The position numbers and the translations under genes are program-made. Source: Balneola sp. (GTDB lineage Bacteria > Bacteroidota > Rhodothermia > Balneolales > Balneolaceae). Taken from it: a stretch of 64,000 bases of DNA. The DNA lies in contig JAEPNB010000001.1 of assembly GCA_017643645.1 (NCBI GenBank), positions 315,707-379,706 of the forward strand, in the 5' to 3' direction. This document shows, one piece after another, positions 15,491-24,466 of the stretch (the first letter of the stretch is position 1; each line of letters starts with the position of its first letter). The notes beneath the pieces are model-generated. The model saw only the letters and a program-made list of their open reading frames with translations. It was not told where the DNA came from and made no database searches.

Positions 15491-18400
15491 TTAAAATGAT
15501 ATGTTAAGACGTGCTTTCCATGTACGAACTGGAGGCTGTGTCATAAAATCATCGATAATGAAATTGCCTTGTCCTCTTGAGCTAATTTCGGGGTCTAGCC
15601 CAGTATAATTGGTCCATAAACCAAGATTTGCTCCTGAAAGCGTGAGACTTAGATCGGAAACTCCAAGTGCATCAAGCCAACTCAGAGGGGCATTGTAGGT
15701 TAGCGATACTTCACGTAACCGCCAAAATGAGGCATCTTCAATATATCCGGCTTCAGTACCAAAGAATTTAGAAGCTACTGCCCGAGCTTGATTCTCCAGT
15801 GAGGTATTTGGGTCATTTAGAGCCTCTGTATTATTGTTTCCATTCCGCCATGCATTTGTATTGTTATACAGTTTTCGTCCACCTCTATAGTTCAGGAGTG
15901 CACTAACTACAATCCGGTCTCCAAGTAAACCGGTTGTGCCTGTAAAGGTAACATCGGTTTCTCCAAAAGGGGAGCCGAGATAAACAGCTTCATCACCTAC
16001 AGTAACCTCATTTCTGCCTATCAGACCATCACCGTTAGCATCACTGAAGGTATATTTTTCATCCCAGTATCCACCCAAGGGGTAGCCTTCAACGTGGCGC
16101 TGAACACTGCTAATGAGAATAGGCTCAATTCCATTTCCTAGCTCCTTGAGTTCGTTGTTTATCAATGATCCTACTATATTGAAGTCAAAATAAGCAGTTT
16201 CGTTTTGAAATACGGTGGAACTTAAAGAGAGCTCAAAGCCGGTATTGGCTACAGAGCCCAGATTTTCGAATCGGCCACCTCCAGCACCAAGCGAAGGAGG
16301 AAGCTGCCTGAATATAAGGGCGTCCTGGGTTTGCTTGTTAAAATATGTGACTTCAAGAGCAACACGATCTGACAGCATGGTTGCATCCATACCGATTTCA
16401 AATTCCCTTGAACGTTCTGGTTTAAGATCAGAATTACCGACCCCGCCAAAAGTTACCCCTGTTACACTTTCTCCATTAACTGTGGATGCAATAGGTATAA
16501 AAAACCTCAAGGCATCGTTTGTGCCTGGCTGTACTCCTGAGTCGCCCCAAGCACTTCGAAGGCGAAGCGAAGATAACCAGCGACTTGTACTAAAAAATGA
16601 CTCTTCCGAAATTAGCCAGGAAGCACTAACTTTGGGATAGACTACCGCATTAAATTGGGCGCCAAAGGCGCTTCCACGGTCAGCCCGGACAGCACCGGTT
16701 ACAAACAGTTTATCTTGAAAGTTAAGCCTTTCTTCTAAAAACATACCAACAGTACGTTGTTCGGTAGTTTGCTCAGTACTGGTAGTATTTGCTGCACCTG
16801 CAATTGATCCAGTCCCTGCTACTAACTGACGACCTGTTGCGAGTGTTCCTAGAGTCAAATCCCGTAGATACTGAAATCCTACAGAAGTACGGGAAGATAA
16901 ATTCTCAGATACTGCCTTACTATATGTTCCATTTGCATCCAGAGTGTAGTTGAACACATCGAATCGATTCGATATACGTACTCCATCTTTAAAATCAAGA
17001 AAATCCGGGGCTGTTCCTGTCGGAAAAAATTGATTGTCCCAGCGGGATGTATAATCCAGCCCACCCGACAACCGGAAATTCAGGTTTTGGGAAGGGATCC
17101 ACTCTGTTTCAAGCCCAGTGGTAAAACGGTTAATCTGCTGGCGTGAATCAACAGTGAACAATTCGGCAGGAGTAAATTCGCCCCATCCGTTATTGACATC
17201 TGGTGTGGCTTGCCCGTTAAGACCTTGTCCCAAAAGGCCTATAGAAAAAGTACCATTCATGGGGAGTTCCAAATTACTGTTTGTATATCCTGTATTCAGA
17301 GTAACCTTCAGATCTTCGTTAATATAAGATTGAAAGTTACCTCTTAAACTTGCTTTTTTAAGATTGTTAACTGGAAGAGTTCCTTGATTATCGGCATAGT
17401 TCCCAGATATAAAGTAGGTCGATGTTTCACTCCCCCCAGATACACTTAAACCTAATCCATAAGTATTTCCTGTACGGTAAGGGGAACTTACAGATTCGTT
17501 AAGTGGCTGATAGGAACTAATGCTGCTCTGAGTACAAGTACCTTCCGCCGCTTCGAAAGTAAAACAAGGATTCCCTGATGCATCAACTGCACGGAAGTTA
17601 TCAGGGTATGTAGTCACATTATTTACGATTCCGGTTTCTGTAAAGGCCACCCATCTTGGCTCACCAGATTTGCCTTTTTTTGTTGTAATACGAATAACCC
17701 CATTGGCAGCTACCGAACCATATAGGGTTGCTGCTGAGGGTCCCTTAATAACTTCGATAGATTCAATATTTTCCGGATTGAGATCGCCTAACCGAGACGG
17801 TGCCTGCCCTCCGGTTTCAAAAGAGATAGAATTAGGGTCGTTATTAATTCTGACACCATCAACATAAATTACTGGTTCGTTAGATAGTGAGGCACTATTC
17901 GAGCCACGAATTCTGATCCGGGTTCCCATTCCAGTAGCTCCGCCACTATTTACAATTTGTACCCCTGCTGCCTGTCCTTGAAGCAACCCGGAAACATCAC
18001 TAATAGGTCGTGTTTTAACATCTTTAATTGCATCTATTCTTGCTATAGAGTTACCAATCTCAACTTTTCGTCGAACTCCGGTTGCAGTAACCACAAGTTC
18101 ATTCATACTTAATATATCAGGCATTAGTTCAAAATTCAGAGTATTTATGCCATCTGAAACCTCGATAGGTTTACTTACTGGGTTAAAACTGATAAAAGCA
18201 GCTGTAATAATCTGTGAACCAAGAGGAACATTATTTATTGTATAATTACCCTTCAAATCAGTAGAAGCACCTTTGGTAGTACCCTTTACAATAATAGTAA
18301 CCCCAACCATAGGTTCGCCTGTTTTACCATCTATAACAGTACCAGTCAAAGTACCATCAATAACGGTAGTAGAAATTTTTCTTTTGATTACTACTTGACC

Positions 18401-18754
18401 TCGAGGAGAAGCTAATAGCTCTAGATTCGTATTTTCCAATACCTTTTCCAACGCTTCTTTAACTTTAATTTTTTCTAACTTCAGAGTTATTTTCTGATCT
18501 GGAATAAGTTGTTTATTGTAGGATAGCTGAAGCTTTCCCTGTTCAGCAATTTCTTTTAAAGCCTCTTCCAATGAAATATCATCCAAAGTTAGAGACACAA
18601 TTTTTTCATAAAGTGATTTAGCTTGATAATCCTGATCGTACCATTCAAGTAGAACAAATTGATTGCTTTCATTTTGTGCATGAACATTAGGCATCAATAA
18701 TATTAATACCACACAAGTATGAAGTAATAAAGTAAGTAGCTTATTATTTTTCAT
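15491..18754 (-). CDS. SusC/RagA TonB-linked outer-membrane protein with STN domain
   Basis: 1087 residues: signal peptide ending HAQ; an STN (secretin/TonB N-terminal) domain at about 50-105 ('VSLTLDDISLEEALKEIAEQG'), meaning it signals to an anti-sigma factor; a carboxypeptidase-regulatory-like domain at about 135-215 ('GTVIDGKTGEPMVGVTI'); TonB plug at about 225-345 with 'GVQIVNSGGATGMGTRIRIRG'; and a 22-strand barrel to the terminal F. TonB-dependent uptake through the outer membrane with SusD. The STN domain together with FecR and the ECF sigma gene just upstream makes a complete cell-surface signalling unit. Confidence 0.94.
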   Translation of the reverse strand: MKNNKLLTLLLHTCVVLILLMPNVHAQNESNQFVLLEWYDQDYQAKSLYEKIVSLTLDDISLEEALKEIAEQGKLQLSYNKQLIPDQKITLKLEKIKVKEALEKVLENTNLELLASPRGQVVIKRKISTTVIDGTLTGTVIDGKTGEPMVGVTIIVKGTTKGASTDLKGNYTINNVPLGSQIITAAFISFNPVSKPIEVSDGINTLNFELMPDILSMNELVVTATGVRRKVEIGNSIARIDAIKDVKTRPISDVSGLLQGQAAGVQIVNSGGATGMGTRIRIRGSNSASLSNEPVIYVDGVRINNDPNSISFETGGQAPSRLGDLNPENIESIEVIKGPSAATLYGSVAANGVIRITTKKGKSGEPRWVAFTETGIVNNVTTYPDNFRAVDASGNPCFTFEAAEGTCTQSSISSYQPLNESVSSPYRTGNTYGLGLSVSGGSETSTYFISGNYADNQGTLPVNNLKKASLRGNFQSYINEDLKVTLNTGYTNSNLELPMNGTFSIGLLGQGLNGQATPDVNNGWGEFTPAELFTVDSRQQINRFTTGLETEWIPSQNLNFRLSGGLDYTSRWDNQFFPTGTAPDFLDFKDGVRISNRFDVFNYTLDANGTYSKAVSENLSSRTSVGFQYLRDLTLGTLATGRQLVAGTGSIAGAANTTSTEQTTEQRTVGMFLEERLNFQDKLFVTGAVRADRGSAFGAQFNAVVYPKVSASWLISEESFFSTSRWLSSLRLRSAWGDSGVQPGTNDALRFFIPIASTVNGESVTGVTFGGVGNSDLKPERSREFEIGMDATMLSDRVALEVTYFNKQTQDALIFRQLPPSLGAGGGRFENLGSVANTGFELSLSSTVFQNETAYFDFNIVGSLINNELKELGNGIEPILISSVQRHVEGYPLGGYWDEKYTFSDANGDGLIGRNEVTVGDEAVYLGSPFGETDVTFTGTTGLLGDRIVVSALLNYRGGRKLYNNTNAWRNGNNNTEALNDPNTSLENQARAVASKFFGTEAGYIEDASFWRLREVSLTYNAPLSWLDALGVSDLSLTLSGANLGLWTNYTGLDPEISSRGQGNFIIDDFMTQPPVRTWKARLNISF

Positions 18755-18768
18755 TGTTACGTTGCTGA

Positions 18769-19809
18769 TTAGTTATGGTTTCTTTTAAAAGTGATGGACT
18801 TGTTATTTTTTGAATACGCTATATCTAGAGATAAAGCCAACGCATCAAGAACTTCTTCTAGAGGTTGCTTTCGGTTAAAGGTTGCAGTAATAGTTAATTC
18901 TTTTATTTCCTTATCTTTAATTTCAAAGGGAATGTTATACCAGCGCTCTAATCGATCTGTTATTTGACTCAAGGGTTGGTTTTCAAAAATCAATTTTCCC
19001 TCCATCCAGCCTAAGTATTTATTAACATCTATGTTCCTAACAGTTATTTTTTTACTGGGAGTATAACTCCCTAGTTCTCCTGGTTTCAAGAAAACTCGTT
19101 CATTCTCTTTTACAGCAAGTACACTAACGCTTCCTTCCAAAACAGCCATTTCTACGGATAAATCAGGTGGGTATGAAATAACGTTAAATTGAGTTCCCAG
19201 CACCTTTGTAATTGTTCCATTAATATGTACTTTGAAAGGTCTTTCAGGGTCAGATATAACATTAAAAAAAGCTTCTCCAGTTAAGAAAACATCTCTGTTT
19301 CCAGTAGTATAATTTTCTGAAAGGCGTAGCTTACTATCTGGAGCTAACGTGACTTTAGACCCATCACTCAATATGAAACGCTTTTGCTCGCCTTTTTTAG
19401 TAATTAGTTCTTGATACTGAATTTCCTGAATCTGGTTTACAGTATCCTCTTTCTCGATATGAGAATAGATAACGCTTGTTAATGTGGCGATTAAAAAGAG
19501 AGCTGCAATATGAACTATTTTAGCTAAAGTAAAGCGTGAAGATCTTTCTTTTCTATAATTAAAAGAAAGATCTTTTGCATTTTCTTTTTTTTCGAAATCC
19601 AGACGTTTCCTAATCTTAAACCAAGCTTTATTCTGATCCCATTTATTACCTTCTTTATTCGATAAATTCCAGACCAAACGAGCTTCTTCAACTTGCTTTT
19701 TGAAATTTTCATCAAATTCTATCTTCTTTTTTATAATCTTTTTTTCAAAGGAGCTGCAGTTGCCGGAAACATACTTGGCTATTATAGTCCACCGCCTATT
19801 TTTTCTCAT
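18769..19809 (-). CDS. FecR-family anti-sigma factor
   Basis: 346 residues: cytoplasmic N-terminus (about 1-95, DUF4880-like), one membrane helix near 97-112 (HIAALFLIATLTSVIYS), a periplasmic FecR domain at about 130-235 with 'GEQKRFILSDGSKVTLAPDSKLRL' and 'VFLTGEAFFNV', and a C-terminal DUF4974 domain ('ITDRLERWYNIPFEI') which contacts the SusC STN domain. It holds the ECF sigma factor until the transporter binds ligand. Fourteen bases upstream of susC, so the two are co-transcribed. Its sigma partner gene upstream is frameshifted. Confidence 0.93.
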   Translation of the reverse strand: MRKNRRWTIIAKYVSGNCSSFEKKIIKKKIEFDENFKKQVEEARLVWNLSNKEGNKWDQNKAWFKIRKRLDFEKKENAKDLSFNYRKERSSRFTLAKIVHIAALFLIATLTSVIYSHIEKEDTVNQIQEIQYQELITKKGEQKRFILSDGSKVTLAPDSKLRLSENYTTGNRDVFLTGEAFFNVISDPERPFKVHINGTITKVLGTQFNVISYPPDLSVEMAVLEGSVSVLAVKENERVFLKPGELGSYTPSKKITVRNIDVNKYLGWMEGKLIFENQPLSQITDRLERWYNIPFEIKDKEIKELTITATFNRKQPLEEVLDALALSLDIAYSKNNKSITFKRNHN

Positions 19810-20000
19810 GTATAAAGTTCGTTATACTTTAACGTTGTACTACCAATACAACTGAGAAATGTATTACCCTTACAGTAACCTGCTTTTTTTAACAAAAGGG
19901 TATAAAGTGTATTTGAAAAGTATAGAAGAGTATGCTCGACAGTAAAGAAAGCTTTACCAAAATTACTTAATGAAAGAAAAATTGACAAAAAAGATGCAAT

Positions 20001-20548
20001 CTATTCAAAATTTCTTTTAAGGTGGCTTCTAAGATATTTAAGAGCTCTTCTCATTTGAGTCTCTACAGTTTTAATGGAGATATTTAGTACTTCGGCTATT
20101 TCCTGATATGTGAGGCCATGATTTCGGCTAAATTCATAAATAGTGCGTCTTTTTTGGGGGAGCTGGTGAATGGCTTCTTCTATCCGTCTTCTTAGTTGTT
20201 CAGAACTGTTTATTTCTTTTGAGACGTTATCGGTATAAGTTGGCTTGGTTGCTTTTTTTTCATCTTCCCATTCCTGTACTATTTTCTGATGCTTTAAATA
20301 ATTTAAAGATTGATTACGGGTAGCCCTATATAAGTAAGATTTGATGCCTCCCTTAGGATTCCAGTCTTTTTTTTTTCCCAGATATTGGTAAAGATATCCT
20401 GTACTTGATCTTCTGCCACATGAGGATTTTTTACATACTTATATGCATAGTCACATAATGGTGAGTAATAGCTTTTAAATAGTCTTTCAAATGCAGAAAT
20501 ATCTCCTTCCTGGATCTTATTAATAATAATATTATCCGATGTCTTCAT
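20001..20548 (-). pseudogene. ECF RNA polymerase sigma factor, split by a one-base frameshift in an A10 tract
   Basis: From ATG 20548 the frame encodes sigma region 2 (EGDISAFERLFKSYYSPLC, then 'VAEDQVQDIFTNIWEKKK'), but at the run of ten A's (coding strand; T's at 20367-20376) the frame goes wrong and stops at 20303. With eleven A's it continues DWNPKGGIKSYLYRATRNQ through region 4 ('LPQKRRTIYEFSRNHGLTYQEIAEVL') to the stop at 20001, giving 182 residues, normal for the family. The downstream frame has no other defect. This is a sequencing error, a recent mutation, or a slippage-read gene in which transcripts with an added A restore the protein. It would direct transcription of the FecR/SusC/SusD unit. 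Confidence 0.85.
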
Positions 20549-20572
20549 AATAATAGAATTTCCTCGGTTCAA

Positions 20573-20985
20573 ATAATAAAGTTCTTCGCAAAAAGGGGAA
20601 CATGTGGCACTCAGAATAGGTTTTACTCATCTATCATGCATAATACTCCCCTATCATACAATATTGATTCTTGGCAATCCTTAAAGAACTAATCTTTAAG
20701 ACATATCTACCCAGCTCATCGAAGATATCGAGTAATACCTTAGCATCCGATGCATTCATAAATTTGGTCATTTTCTCTTCTCCTATAAACAAATTGAACA
20801 ATATTTAAAAAAATTTCATCTATACTTATAACCAGAGCAAAGTTAGATTTAATGAATACAAGAATAGCTTCGTAGACTAAAATATCCTGTAAAGGATATA
20901 AAACTAGATGTTAAAAAATATACGGCTTTCATTAGTATCACTTAATACCCGTTATTTTTAAATAGGACAGGCATTATTGAGTGAA
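20573..20985. other. Intergenic region upstream of the sigma factor gene
   Basis: 413 bases of AT-rich DNA between the sigma gene and the DUF2231 gene. Apart from one possible 45-codon ORF (20634-20771, minus) I see no gene, RNA-like fold or strong palindrome. The promoter of the sigma gene should lie in its left part, but I cannot place the boxes with confidence. Confidence 0.5.
20634..20771 (-). CDS. Possible small protein (45 aa), unknown
   Basis: ATG at 20771 is preceded by AGGAGAAG at the right distance, one of the better ribosome-binding sites of the window, and the frame runs 45 codons (MTKFMNASDAKVLLDIFDEL..., ending EYYA). No family recognised. It could be a small regulator, a remnant of a longer gene, or chance; the ribosome-binding site is the only positive argument. 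Confidence 0.35.
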   Translation of the reverse strand: MTKFMNASDAKVLLDIFDELGRYVLKISSLRIAKNQYCMIGEYYA

Positions 20986-22113
20986 TTATAATTTGATTAA
21001 GCTCATTTTTTCAAGTACAACAGTACCATCTCCCATAATTTTGATACCAACACCACCTGCTTTTGGTGCGTCACCATGACCATGGACAACCATTTCTTTA
21101 TCTACATATCCACGAAAATGTGTGCCGTTCCCAACAACTCGTACAAACATAGATTTTGAAACATCCGTCGTTCCTTCTTCAAACAGCTCTTCTTTTCCGT
21201 TAACCATTCGACCTTGTTTAACAGTACCATCTGAAGCAACAGATACAAAATCAAAATTAGACTCGTCTTGCACATTATTTGTTAACATTACCATTCCTTC
21301 AAGTGCTGATATGTCTAAATAATAGTCTACTTGTGTTGTTTCGTAGGATTCGTGCCCAACAAAAAAGCCATTTAGATTATTTCCACTGAACGAAAGAGCG
21401 TAGCTACCATTGGTAGTTTGTACAGCCTCAGCATTTACCTCTTCTAAACTTCCTGTTAACCAATGAAAATTATTTTTCAAATCAGCTATGGCATTTTTGT
21501 CGATATTCCATTCCCAGTTTCCATTTTCTGTGGCTTTAAAAGCAGTAGAGTTTCCCATTGAACTATCATCATGACTTTCTTGGGAAGTTTCCGAATGCTC
21601 TGACATGCCTTCATCATGATCGGTTTCATGATCGTGTTGCTCCGGATTTTCGATATCAACAGCTTGTACACCCACTCCATACTGATAAACCATCTGAGCT
21701 CCTCTATCTCCTGCTTGATATAGTAAAAATGCTCCAACAAATGAAAGTAAGGTCAAACCTATTCGCAATGGTTTTATCTCGGATTTATCCCAAAAATATA
21801 CACCAATTCTCAAGAGTGCGTATAATCCCATAAACCAAACTGTGTACTCAGCCCAATCAGCATGTGCAGTCAATAAATTCTGAGTTTCAGCTTCAATAAA
21901 CACACTATCTGCAGCTTCCTTTCCTGAGAAATAAGTCCCAATCCCTGCAATTCCGGAGAGACTGTATAAGATCAAGTTTTTTTTCTCATCCCACCAGCTT
22001 TCCGGCAGAAAATACCCGGCAACATCCATAATTATTGCCAGTATAAATAATGCGATCGGGAAGTGAACGATCATTGGGTGTATGTTCGGTGCCCATTCCG
22101 GTATAAGTTCCAT
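20986..22113 (-). CDS. DUF2231-type membrane protein with C-terminal beta-sandwich domain
   Basis: 375 residues. The first ~150 have four membrane segments beginning 'NIHPMIVHFPIALFILAIIMDVAG', the hallmark of DUF2231. A His/Asp/Glu-rich linker follows (about 155-190, HDHETDHDEGMSEHSE), a candidate metal-binding stretch. Residues about 195-375 resemble a concanavalin/LamG-like or DUF1080-type jelly roll ('NLNGFFVGHESYETTQVDYYLDIS', 'FRGYVDKEMVVHGHGDAP'), which should be periplasmic. Function unknown; related proteins occur beside copper genes. Divergent from the two-component system, sharing its upstream region. Confidence 0.75.
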   Translation of the reverse strand: MELIPEWAPNIHPMIVHFPIALFILAIIMDVAGYFLPESWWDEKKNLILYSLSGIAGIGTYFSGKEAADSVFIEAETQNLLTAHADWAEYTVWFMGLYALLRIGVYFWDKSEIKPLRIGLTLLSFVGAFLLYQAGDRGAQMVYQYGVGVQAVDIENPEQHDHETDHDEGMSEHSETSQESHDDSSMGNSTAFKATENGNWEWNIDKNAIADLKNNFHWLTGSLEEVNAEAVQTTNGSYALSFSGNNLNGFFVGHESYETTQVDYYLDISALEGMVMLTNNVQDESNFDFVSVASDGTVKQGRMVNGKEELFEEGTTDVSKSMFVRVVGNGTHFRGYVDKEMVVHGHGDAPKAGGVGIKIMGDGTVVLEKMSLIKL

Positions 22114-22183
22114 GATATTGTTTGTTTTTAAGTTAATTTTGAATCAATCTATTTCTATTTTAAGAACATTATACAACACCGAA

Positions 22184-22206
22184 CCTTAAAACTACCTTAA
22201 AGTAGT
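22184..22206 (+). promoter_or_regulatory. Direct repeats CCTTAAA, 11-bp phased, in a divergent promoter region
   Basis: CCTTAAA occurs at 22184-22190 and again at 22195-22201, exactly 11 bp apart, and the second copy is inside an imperfect 16-bp palindrome (22191-22206, seven of eight pairs). OmpR-type response regulators bind tandem repeats one helical turn apart, so this is a candidate site for the regulator encoded 50 bp downstream, controlling both divergent genes. Confidence 0.5.
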
Positions 22207-22255
22207 AGCAAATAATTTATATTTATATGAAATCTAAAATCGAATTGGTTGATTT

Positions 22256-22972
22256 ATGTGGATTTTATTAGTTGAAGATGAAATTTCCCTCTCCAAGTCT
22301 TTAAAGAAAGGACTAGAAGAAGAAGGATTTGTAGTTAAAATTTCCAGAAATGGCGAAGAAGCAGAATTACTTGGAAAATCTAACTCCTACGACCTCTCAA
22401 TACTGGACTGGAGACTCCCAAAGAAGGATGGACAAGCGGTGCTTAAAGCATGGCGGTCACATGGCGTTGACTTCCCTGTTTTAATGCTAACTGCTTTGGG
22501 CGATACTGAACATAAAATCATTGGCTTAGACTCTGGTGCCGATGATTATATGAATAAACCATTTTCTTTTGATGAACTATTAGCGCGGGTAAGAGCTCTT
22601 TTAAGACGAAAACCACAGTATTCAAATACTGATGATATTAATATTGGAGCGCTTCATTTCAATAAAAGAAAACGTACAGTAAGTATTTTCGGAAATTCTA
22701 TTTCTTTAAGAGCAAAAGAGTTTCTGATTCTTCAACTTTTGCTGAGCATTGATGGCGGAGTTTTTTCAAAACACGAACTTGCTGAACGTGTGTGGGGATC
22801 TGACACAGTAAGCGATAACACTATTGAGGCAACTATATCTATGTTAAGAAACAGTCTGGCCAAAGCTTATGAGAATAAAGGAATTAAATTTAATGATGAC
22901 ACTTATCTCATTGAAACAGTACGTGGTGCAGGATATAGACTGAATACAAAAATACTTAAGAGCTTGAGTTAG
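22256..22972 (+). CDS. OmpR-family response regulator, CusR/CopR-like
   Basis: 238 residues. Receiver domain 1-115 with acidic pocket E7-D8, phospho-acceptor D51 in 'LSILDWRLPKKDG', the conserved T near 79 and K101 in NKPFSF. DNA-binding winged helix about 128-230 ('LRAKEFLILQLLL', 'VWGSDTVSDNTIEATISMLRN', 'ETVRGAGYRL'). Four bases before its kinase. By context it controls the copper block, like CusRS/CopRS systems; the target genes are not proven. Confidence 0.92.
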   Translation: MWILLVEDEISLSKSLKKGLEEEGFVVKISRNGEEAELLGKSNSYDLSILDWRLPKKDGQAVLKAWRSHGVDFPVLMLTALGDTEHKIIGLDSGADDYMNKPFSFDELLARVRALLRRKPQYSNTDDINIGALHFNKRKRTVSIFGNSISLRAKEFLILQLLLSIDGGVFSKHELAERVWGSDTVSDNTIEATISMLRNSLAKAYENKGIKFNDDTYLIETVRGAGYRLNTKILKSLS

Positions 22973-22976
22973 ACTA

Positions 22977-24401
22977 ATGAACAATTCATCTTTTACTGCT
23001 TTTCAACGGCTGTCCATTTCTAAAAAATTATCGCTTTGGTACGGCTTAAGTCTTTTTATTCTTTTAAGTGTATTCGCTTATTTTTTGTATCAGACATTTC
23101 ATTCTTCTATCCACCATAACTATGATCGGCATCTCAGATATGAAACAGAACAAATTATTCCTTTTTTAAAAATATCAACTGTCAGCTTAGGAATAGATCT
23201 TACTTTATACAGCCGTAATGAAGCACTCATGGAGGAAAAAAACTTCGGTACTTATGTTCGCTTGTTTGATGCTCAAAAAAATTTACTCTATCAAAGCCCT
23301 AATTTTAATAAACATTCAAAACTTCCTGTAAAAATACCTTCAATTTCGTCCCAAGTATCTTTAAGTACTACATGGCAAGATCTTCCTTTAAGAACTTATT
23401 ACCATCCGATAATAAATTATGACAATAAACTTGTAGGATGGCTCGAAGTTTCAGGGTTTGAGTGGACATTGCATGAAGAGTTAGTCCGCCTTAGAAAGTA
23501 TCTGATCTTGTTGGTTACAATAAGCGTTGTATTTTCTATCCTAGGTGGGTACTGGCTGTCTAAAAAGGCTCTTTCCCCAATTAGCTCAATTACTTCTTCT
23601 GTAAATTCTATTAAAGCATCTGAACTTCAAAAAAGAATACCTGCAAATCCCGAAGTTGAAGACGAGCTTACAGAACTTTCTCATACATTTAATATGATGT
23701 TAAGTCGCTTGCAAAAAGCTTTTGAACGAGAAAAAAGATTTACTGCTGATGCCGCTCATGAGTTATCAAATCCTCTGGCGTCAATAAGAAATGAAGTTGA
23801 AGTAACGCTCCGAAAGCCCAGAGAAAATGAAGAATATGAAGCCACCTTGGGTAATGTACATCAAGAAACAATCCGAATGTCGTCAATTATTGAATCATTA
23901 CTACAACTTTCAACCGTTGAAGCTAATGAAAAACTTGATTTTGAACTCATAAACATAAATGATGTCTTAACAGAAACGATTTCCAGATTTACGGTCCGCA
24001 TTGCAAAAAAGGATCTTGATCTTGTTGCAAATATCGATTCAAGTGTAAAAATCAAAGGCAAAAAAGAGTACTTAGAAGAAGTATTCGGAAATCTTATTTC
24101 TAATGCGGTAAAATATAGTGATCCCGGAAAAACGATCACTATTACACTTAAAAAGAAGAACAATGCAGTTCAATTTACCATTAAAGATGAAGGTTACGGT
24201 TTTGATAGTGAAACAAAGAAACGTCTATTTGACAGGTTTTACAGATCTGATCAACCTTCTGTTCAGCAAGAAGCAGGAAGTGGCCTTGGACTTGCTTTAG
24301 TGAAAGCTATTGTAGAATTATTTGAAGGAACTATTAAAGCAACAAGTAAAGGAATTAGCAAGGGTAGTACTTTTACGGTCCAGTTTCCATTGACAGATTG
24401 A
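22977..24401 (+). CDS. Sensor histidine kinase, CusS/CopS-like
   Basis: 474 residues: membrane helix 1 near 20-40, a periplasmic sensor of about 125 residues (42-168), helix 2 near 173-195, HAMP (about 196-250), the H-box 'DAAHELSNPLASIRNE' with H261 (N where R is commoner in HELR/SxPL), N-box 'EVFGNLISNAVKYSD', G1 'DEGYGFD' and G2 'GSGLGLALVKAIV'. It autophosphorylates on H261 and passes the phosphate to the response regulator. Detection of periplasmic Cu(I)/Ag(I) is inferred from gene context; the sensor domain has several His (SSIHHNYDRH) that could be ligands. Confidence 0.92.
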   Translation: MNNSSFTAFQRLSISKKLSLWYGLSLFILLSVFAYFLYQTFHSSIHHNYDRHLRYETEQIIPFLKISTVSLGIDLTLYSRNEALMEEKNFGTYVRLFDAQKNLLYQSPNFNKHSKLPVKIPSISSQVSLSTTWQDLPLRTYYHPIINYDNKLVGWLEVSGFEWTLHEELVRLRKYLILLVTISVVFSILGGYWLSKKALSPISSITSSVNSIKASELQKRIPANPEVEDELTELSHTFNMMLSRLQKAFEREKRFTADAAHELSNPLASIRNEVEVTLRKPRENEEYEATLGNVHQETIRMSSIIESLLQLSTVEANEKLDFELININDVLTETISRFTVRIAKKDLDLVANIDSSVKIKGKKEYLEEVFGNLISNAVKYSDPGKTITITLKKKNNAVQFTIKDEGYGFDSETKKRLFDRFYRSDQPSVQQEAGSGLGLALVKAIVELFEGTIKATSKGISKGSTFTVQFPLTD

Positions 24402-24466
24402 CTCTGGTTGATGAGAAATTTTTGATTCCTTACGAGCAGTATTATATGTAAGAATTAATCTTATCT

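Noticed and set aside
14107-18754. Calling the SusC/SusD pair a polysaccharide-utilisation locus.
   Set aside because: No glycoside hydrolase, lyase or sulfatase lies nearby; the ligand cannot be told from sequence.
20303-20572. A separate 89-residue protein as annotated by the open frame alone.
   Set aside because: Its end is out of frame with the clear region 4 of the same sigma factor; the two parts together form one normal-length protein.
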